A stretch of 64,000 nucleotides of DNA, taken from Anaerocolumna cellulosilytica. Its GTDB lineage: Bacteria > Bacillota > Clostridia > Lachnospirales > Lachnospiraceae. A model generated the notes under the pieces. That model searched no databases, had not been told where the DNA came from, and worked only from the letters and a program-made list of their open reading frames with translations. A program made the translations under genes and the position numbers. The stretch spans positions 2,419,501 to 2,483,500 of the forward strand of contig NZ_AP023367.1 in the NCBI RefSeq assembly GCF_014218335.1. The letters run 5' to 3'. Positions 12,901 through 21,900 of the stretch are shown here, piece after piece (positions within the stretch are counted from its first letter, which is position 1; each line of letters starts with the position of its first letter).

Positions 12901-15900
12901 AGCCGGTTAGACCATCATAACAGATTACGCCCCTTAAAAAACAGAGGAGTCTATATCGTAGTTGGGGGAAGCACCGGAATAGGACTTCATACGGCTGAGT
13001 ATCTTGCTAAAAGGGCAAATGCAAGATTAGTTATTATAGGAAGAACAAAGCTTCCGGGAAAAGAAGAATGGAAAAATATAGCAGAAAAGTATAAAACGGA
13101 AGAAGCGTTATCTTTTAGAATTAAGAGTCTGTTAAAGCTTGAACAGGCCGGAGGCACCGTCAGATATTATGATGCAGATATAACAGATTTTGAAAGAATG
13201 ACACAGGTTATAGGAGAGGTTAAAAATGAGTGGGGCAGCATTAACGGTGTCATAAACAGCGGTGGAATAAAAGAAGACAAACTTATCCGCTATAAGGACT
13301 TTGAGATATATAAGAGCGTAATACATAATAAGGCTGTTGGTACTTATATATTAGATACTGTAACGGGTCATGAAGAATTAGACTTCTTTGTTATGTATTC
13401 TTCTATATCAGCTTTTACCGGAAATGCAGGACAAGCTGATTATGCTTCAGCCAATGCTTTTTTGGATAATTACGCATGGAAGATGAGAGCTCGAACTGGA
13501 AGAAATTATATATCTATTAATTGGCCCTACTGGAAAGAGGGTGGAATGGTTATGCCGGAAGGGGCGGTAAGAGCCATGATAAACCAAGGCATATTGCCTC
13601 TTGAAACCAAGGAAGGCCTTTCGGCTCTGGAACAAATTCTCATGCAGGAATATCCGTTAAGTAATGTGGCAGTGTTAAAGCAGACTGTTTCAATGGATCA
13701 GGATGAGGAAATAAAAATAGCTTCTGTGGAAGAGGAAAATGAGATGGATATAGAGCTGTATTCAGCATCCAAACTAAATAGAAGTTATGACGTATCAAAT
13801 TATAATGTAAGTATAAAGCAGGACATAGATACGGATTTTAAGGTGAATGCAAATAATCAGTTAAGTATAAACAATCATGTAGGTTTAAATCATCATATAG
13901 GTTTAAATGATGCTACAAGTACAAAGATTGACACAGGTGCACAGATAGAAGTTGTCATCTTCACAATGTTAAAAGAACTGCTACTTATGAAAGAGGAACA
14001 ACTCAACAAGGCCACCCGGTTTGATGAATGTGGTTTAGATTCCTTAATGCTTCAAAAATGTGTACAGTATCTGGAGAAAAAACTCAGGTGCAGTATTGAA
14101 CCAGGTATATTTTTTGAATACCCAACCATTGATAAGTTATCAGAATATCTAAAAGAACATGTAGATTTATCTTTTATGGTTGAGGAGTTTAAGAAAAGCT
14201 CTTTTGAACCAAGGGTAAAAACCCTTGCTGCTGAAATAAAGCAGGAGCAAAAGGTTGAGGAATGTGTAACTGTATATAAAAGTATGGAAGCAATATCAAA
14301 GGTGCCAGACAATAAAAAAGAGGATATCGCTATCATCGGAATGGCTTTAAGATTTCCCGGTGCCGATTCGCCGGAAGCCTTTTGGGAGAATTTATCTGAG
14401 GGGAAACATGCCATTCATGCAGGTCTTGATACCAGATGGAAGAAGGAAGATATCTGTAGGCAATTTAGCATAGAGGTAGATAAGCTGGATAAAGTATACA
14501 CCTGTGTAGGAGGTTATCTGGAGGAGGTTGATACCTTTGATGCTTCTTTTTTCGGAATTTCAGAGGAAGAAGCACCATATATAGATCCTCAGCACCGTAT
14601 CTTACTTGAAACGGTATGGAAAAGCATTGAACATGCCGGATATTCTGCTCAGACACTTTGGGGAAGTAATACCGGAGTATTTGTTGGAGCTAGAGGCTGT
14701 GTGTATCAAACAGATATGGATACTTCTAACAGTGACTTGGTAAGGGCTTCTTTAACTGGAAAACTGGGTAATTTTAATAGTGCAAGAATATCTGATTTTT
14801 ATAATTTAAAAGGTCCTAGTATAGTTATCGATACAGCATGCTCATCCTCACTTGTCAGCACTCATTATGCGTGTAAAAGTATTTTGGATGGTGAATGTAG
14901 CCTGGCGATTTCCTGTGGCGTGGAAATAAAGTCATCTCCTGATAATGTAATAGGGTTATCTGCCTCAAAAGCTTTATCAGCAGATGGAAAGAGTTATGTT
15001 TTTGATCAGAGAGCCAGTGGTTTTGTTGCCGGCGAAGGTGCCGGTGCAATTGTATTAAAATCAATGAGAAAAGCCATTGAGGACGGAGATACCATCTATG
15101 CTGTAATAAAAGGGTCTGCTGTAAATAACGACGGGCACACGATGGGAATTACGACTCCGGATCTTGAAGGGCAGAAAGCGGTAATAGAAGCGGCTCTAGA
15201 AAATGCAGAGGTGGATGCCGCAACAATCTCATATATAGAAGCCCATGGAACGGGTACGATGTTAGGAGATCCCATTGAAGTAAAGGCATTGACGAAAGCC
15301 TTTGAAAAGTATACGGAGCATAAAGGGTATTGTGGTATTGGCTCTGTAAAAACGAATATTGGACATCTGGATACGGCAGCAGGCATAGCAAGTATTATAA
15401 AAGTCATTCTGGCACTGCAACATAAAAAGATACCGCCAACCTTAAACATTGAAATACCAAACAAACGCTTCCGATTTGTGGATTCTCCTTTTTATCCTGT
15501 AGCATATCTAGAAGACTGGAAGCTGGTTCAGGGAGTAAGAAGAGCCGGTGTCAGCTCCTTTGGTTTTGGCGGAACCAACTGTCATATGATACTGGAAGAG
15601 GGCAGGGAGAATCAGTATCTGGATCAGGAAGAGAATGACAGAAGCAGACAACTATTTTTATTATCTGCCAAGTCTGGTGGAGCATTAGAAAAAGCAGCCG
15701 AAACGTATGCCAATTACTTAGCAAAGAGGGAGAGCGAAAACTTAGGAAACATATGCTATACCACCGGAACAAGCCGGCGTTTTTTTGATAACAGATTAGC
15801 TCTGATTTGTTCGGATACCAAGGAGCTAAAAGAAAAGTTAAAAGGTATAGAGTTTCTTACCGGAGAAAGTAAGACACCCGGTAAGGTAACCTTTTTATTC

Positions 15901-18900
15901 ACGGGACAAGGTGCTCTGTATTCGAATCTGGCAAAGGAACTATATGAGAGACAGCCGGTGTTCAAAGAAGCACTGAATTCGTGTGACCGGATATTCAACC
16001 AACTGAGCGGAACCTCCTTACTAGCCTTACTATATGAATCGGATGGTACAGTTCTAAAAGAAACCGCAGTAACCCAGCCTGTTACCTTTGCAATATCCTA
16101 TGCTCTTGCCAGGATGTGGATGGCTTTTGGCGTAACACCAGAGGCGGTACTGGGACACAGTGCAGGAGAATATGCAGCCGCCTGCATCGCCGGAACTTTT
16201 AGTCTGGAAGACGGCTTAAAGTTAATTACCTGGCGGGGAAAGCTGATGCAGGAAAAGTGCAGACGAGGAGCTATGGCAGCACTTATGTGCAGCAGAGAAA
16301 GGGCAGAAGACTTCCTTAAGGAGTTAACAGAAGAAGAACAGAAAACGGTATCCATCGGTGCGTACAATGGGGAGACGAATACCGTCATCTCGGGTGAGCA
16401 GGAAACGATTGCAATACTTATCAAAAAAGCAGAGGCCGAGAAGATACGTGCTGTGTATCTTGAAGTATCCCACGGATTTCATTCCCCTATGATGCTTCCC
16501 ATGCTAAGAGACTATGAGAAGATATTAGAAGAAGTGGACTTTAGAGAGAATCAGATACCGATTATAAACGGCGTAACGGGAGAAAGGATAAAAGACCAAA
16601 TCCTTTCAAAGGAATACTGGTTACAGCATGTGCTTGCGCCTGTAAACTTTTATAAAGCCATAAAGACCTGTGAAGCAGAGGGGATGGAGATACTCTTAGA
16701 AGTCGGAGCAGGTAATATACTAAGTAATATGGCTAAGAAGATAATAAATAAGAAAGACATATGTATTATGCCGACTCTAGTCAGAGGGGGTTCGGACTGG
16801 CATACAATACAGGAAGCAATGGCTTCGTTGTATGTAAGAGGTGTCACACTAAAGTATGAGGTGTATGACAAGGGATATCAAAGAAGACGTATTGCATTGC
16901 CGACCTACCCTTTTAATGGTAAAAAGTACTGGGCAACACGTAAAACGGCGCTAAAAAGAGAAGTGGAAATCGGTACAGATACCAATAGAGCTTTTGATTT
17001 GCCGGTATGCTTTCATTCCTGTGAACTGCTAACTATGGAGAAAACCGTATTGACCTTTGAATTTCTTAATGAGGACAGGTTTTTAAAGGATCATATCATT
17101 GGAGGACAGTCTACGATTGCCGGAGTTATTTACTGGGATCTTGCATTGCAGGCAGCAGGCTATGCAATAGGGACTGAGTACATTACCTTAAGGGAAGTTA
17201 CCTTAAAAGCGGAATGGAAAAGCAGTTCCCAAAAGACATTTGCAGGAAGAGTAATTGTCAGCAGGCAAAATGGCGAATACCGATTCGTTATTGAAAGCAA
17301 GGATGAGAAAGGAGTTAGTACGAAGCATTGTACCGGTAAGATTCAAACAGACTCAAATAAGGATATCGATTGTGCGGAGATTAAGGTATTAAAGAACAAG
17401 TTGAATAAAGAAGTAATAGTGTCAGAAGATATTTACGCAGCATTTTCAGAAAAGGAGATGGCATACGGTTCAGCTTTTAAAAGTATTCAAAAGGTATGGA
17501 TTGATGATATGGAGTGCCTTGCAAGAATTAATTTGCCTGATGCAGCAAAGTCTTTTTCCCAAAGGTTTAAATACAACCCGTCCATAGTAGATGGTGCCTT
17601 GCAGGCAGTTATTTGTACACAGCCTATAAAAAAGCAATCGGGTAACAATGCTTACCTGCCGTTTTTTATTGAAGAGGTTACCTGCTATAAGGCATTACCG
17701 GAGTCTTGTTACAGTCATATCAGAGTAGTGGAGGATACAAGCGGCGGGGAGCTTATTAAAGCAAATGTGGATATTCGTAATGAGCAAGGGGAGTTACTTA
17801 TAGGAATTAAAAATTTCTGTTTGAAAAAGTTGAATACCGGTACATTATTTTCAAAGTCTGTTATAAAATCTCAAGTTAAGCTTACAGCTCCTGTATGGAA
17901 AGAAAGGAGCATAACGCCGTTAAAAGATAAAGTGATATTGCCCGAAAAGCTAGTGTTATTTATGGATTTTAATAGAGAACATGAGGTCTTTGCACAAAAA
18001 CTAAGGGATAAATCCCTTGATGTTGTAAGTGTATATATGGGAGATGAATTCGAAGAAATAGCTGAGAATAAATACGTTATTGATGTTGGGAATAAGAAAA
18101 GTTATACCAAGCTGTTTGAACTGTTAAAGGATAAGGAGTTTCAAGCAGCAGACATATGTCACTTATGGAATTATACCACAGAGCAAAAACAAGTGTCCAG
18201 TTTGGAGGAATTGGAAAAAAGCCTGACCCTAGGAGCCTACAGTCTATATTTTATAGTGCAGGCACTATATGAGTTAAGAATAAAAGCAAATATAAAAATT
18301 ATCTGTAATCACTCCGTGGTATTTAAAGAGGAATCCGTAGTACCTGAAAAGGCAGTATTACTTGGTATTGCAAATGTAATGAATCAGGAAAATGTCGGTG
18401 TCAAATGTTTTAGTATTGATTCACTAAAAGAAGAGTGCAGCCTTTACGATGTATTCCTAACGGAAGTAAATAATACTACAGAGCATCTTGTGGTATACAG
18501 AGAAAAGAAACGATGGACATGGGAGCTTGAACGCATAAAAGAAGATGGATTACTGACTGGGATAAACTTTAAGACAGGCGGTACCTATTTAATAACCGGA
18601 GGATTAGGTGGTATCGGTATTGAGATTGCAAAATGGATAGCAGAAAGCCATAAATGCAAGATTGCATTACTGGGACGAAGCAGGCAGGAAGATTTACCAG
18701 AGACGGAACTTCAGATTATGGAACAGCTTAATTCTATGGGAGCAAATGTCAGGTATTATAGTGCTGATGTATCGGATGAAGACAGTTTGAAGGCTGGAAT
18801 TAACAGGGTAACGGAGGAACTTGGCAATATAACAGGTATTATTCATGGAGCAGGCATTGTAAAGGACTGTATTTCAGTAAACAGTACACTCTCTAAAGTT

Positions 18901-21900
18901 AAGGAAGTATTTGCACCAAAGGTTAGAGGAACGTGGCTTTTGAACAAATTGTTCTGTAATAAAGAATTGGACTTTATGATATTATTCTCCGGAATGGTAT
19001 GTTTTTACCCTAATGCAGGACAAAGTGCTTATACCGGGGCAAATATGTATATGGATGCTTTTGCACACAACAGACAATACCAAGAGCAGCAGAGAACAGC
19101 CGTTGTTAACTGGTGGTTTTGGGGAGAAACGGGAATGGCTGCAAAACCGGATATAACAGAAGCCTTAAAAAGAAGAAAGCTGATTCCCTTAACTAACACA
19201 GAAGGGGTACAAGCCTTTCGCCAGATGTTGTCTTTGGGCAGGGTGCAAACCCTTGTAACTAAAATAGAGGAGGAATCAACGGGTAAAGAAGCAAAAAAGG
19301 AAAGCAGAGACAAGAGTGCAAAGACTGACGGAATTCGATTCATAAAACAGGAGAGAAATATAGCTAGTCTTCAAACCTCTATTACTACATATTTAACTGA
19401 GAAAATGGAGCAGCTAGCAGAGATAACAATAGACTTTAGTGATAGGGATACAGCCTTTTTAGATATGGGTGTGGATTCTATATTTTTAATTAACTTAAGC
19501 GGTGAATTGGAGAAAGATGCCGGTATTATGCTATATCCTACTGTGTTTTTTGAGCATAACAATCTGACTAAACTATCGGCTTATTTAGAAAGTGATTACA
19601 GAGAAGAATTTGAGAAAATGTTCATGTCACAACAGGATGCTGTGCTAGTTGAAGAGGAAAAGTACAGCATTCAAAAGGAGGAACCGGAACTTCTAAGTGA
19701 ACTGTATGATGTGGAGGCTGGTACAAAAGCATGCGAAATCAGGGGTTTGGAAGAACAAGAGGAAGAAGTAAGTAGTGAGCATATGAAAGCCGTATTATTT
19801 ACCGGACCTGGCAACTTCAATCATTTAGTAATTGATCAGATGCAAATGCCAAAACCGGGTCCGAGTGAGGTTATAATTAAAGTAAAGGCTTCGGGAGTTA
19901 ATTTTTCGGATGTCTTAACAGTTCTTGGAAATTATCCCAATGCATCGACAGTGTATCCTTATGTGTTAGGGAACGAAGTATCCGGGATTGTACAAGAGAT
20001 TGGCAGTCAAGTTAAAAATTATAAGATTGGACAGGAGGTAATAGGTCTAACCAATGGAACAGGGGGATTTGCCCAGTTTGTGAATGTAGATGAGAGTACG
20101 GTGTGGGAAAAGCCTCAATATATGGATTTTGCACAGGCCGCTTCCTTGCCCATCGTATTCTTAACGGCTTATCATTGTCTGCATTATTTAGGAAAGATAC
20201 AAGAAAATGATACGATTTTGATAAGAGGAGCAGCCGGTGGTGTGGGACTAATGGCTATTCAGCTTGCAAAAGCTGCCAAAGCAAAAATAATCGGTGCCGT
20301 TGGTTCAAAGGAGAAGGCTGCGTATTTAAAAAGTATTGGAGTTGATTATCCGGTTAATTATTTAGAAGAAGACATTATTGCGTATGTAAAGCAAGTAACA
20401 AAGCAAAAAGGTGTTGACCTGCTTTTGACCTCCTCAGCAGGCGGTGAAATTGAAGAATTAATGAAACTGGTTGCGTCTAACGGAAGATTTTTAGAGATGG
20501 GAATGGCCGGTCTTCGAACGGCACCTAAGATAGACCTTGGTATTTTTGTTAACAATCAAAGCTTCTTTAGTATGGACTTAAAGAGGCTTCGCAGTGAGCT
20601 ACTTAATCACCATGCAGGTGTCATGCGTAAAATGCTAAGAAACAAACAGTTACAGCCTATCCATATAAAGGAATTCCCCTACACCGATATCGGTTCTGCT
20701 TTTAGCTATATGGCTTCAAGAAGAAATATTGGTAAGGTAATAGTAACGTTTCCGGAGATAAAAGTACCGGATAAGAACAAGATAGACGGTATAGAAAAGA
20801 ATGACGTAACCTGTCAGGACATAGCTGTTATTGGGATGTCAGGAGCCTTTCCGGAAGCACCGAATTTAGAGCAGTACTGGGAGAATTTGTGTCAGTCAAA
20901 GGATTCTGTGGGGAGTTTTCCGGAACACCGGAGAGCATTACTTGGTTTACCAGAGGATTATGATTTGAGGAGCCTGAAAGGAGGCTTCTTAGAGAACATA
21001 GACCTATTTGACCCTATGTTCTTTCATATTTCTCCCGCAGAAGCTATAGTCATGGATCCGCAGCAAAGATTATTTATGCTAAAGACTTGGGAGGCTATTG
21101 AAAGCGCAGGTTATGGAGGGACAGGAGTCTTGCCGGAAGATACTTCGGTATACGTAGGGGTATCAAGAAGGGATTATCATAAAATTTTAGAGGATATACC
21201 GAATCAATCAGGGGGGTATTCTGTGATTGGTAATACCCATTCTGTTCTTGCCAGCAGAATTTCTTACTGGCTTAACCTGAAAGGTCCCGCAATTGCCGTG
21301 GATACAGCGTGTTCCTCCTCCATTGTTGCATTGCATCTTGCCTGCGAAAGTATTTTATCAGGTCAATGCAGTGCAGCCATTGCAGGCGGTATCAATTTAT
21401 TGATAACACCGGATAGTGTGAAAGCTTTTCAAACAATGAATGCGTTGTCAGTAGATGCAAAATGCAAACCCTTCGACAAATCAGCAGATGGTTTTGTTTC
21501 TTCAGAAGGTGTTGGTGTACTGGTGTTAAAGGCTCTAGAACGTGCAGTAGAAGATGGGGATAGGATTCATGCTGTTATAAAAGGCAGTGCGCTAAACAAT
21601 GATGGTGCATCTAATGGAATTACGGCACCAAATCCGGCTGCACAGGCAGAGGTCATTGAAAAAGCTTTGGAAAAGGCTGGTGTCACACCCGAAACAATTT
21701 CATATATGGAGACTCACGGTACCGGCACCTACATTGGTGATCCCATTGAAATTGAGGCTCTAAGTAAGGTATATGAGGGAGCATTGAAGAAATCTTCAAC
21801 GCCAATCGGTTCAGTGAAATCCAATATTGGACACGCCGAAGCGGCAGCAGGGATATCCAGTGTCATAAAGGTAATTTTGTCTATGAAAAATAGGATACTT

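Larger units (their letters stand above)
14320..20755 (+). other. PKS module M4: KS-AT-DH-KR(defective)-ACP-ER
   Basis: The KS Cys is at 14839. The AT has Ser 16159 (GHSAGEY) and His 16480 in HGFH rather than HAFH. The DH has His 17092 (HIIGGQSTIA) and Asp 17590 (NPSIVDGALQ). The KR keeps GGLGGIG and Tyr 19030 but the residue 13 before that Tyr, normally the catalytic Ser, is Gly (codon 18991, LFSGM). The ACP Ser is at 19477. A medium-chain-dehydrogenase-type enoylreductase follows the ACP (about 19780-20755, NADPH loop GAAGGVG at 20224-20247) instead of lying between DH and KR. Confidence 0.87.
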
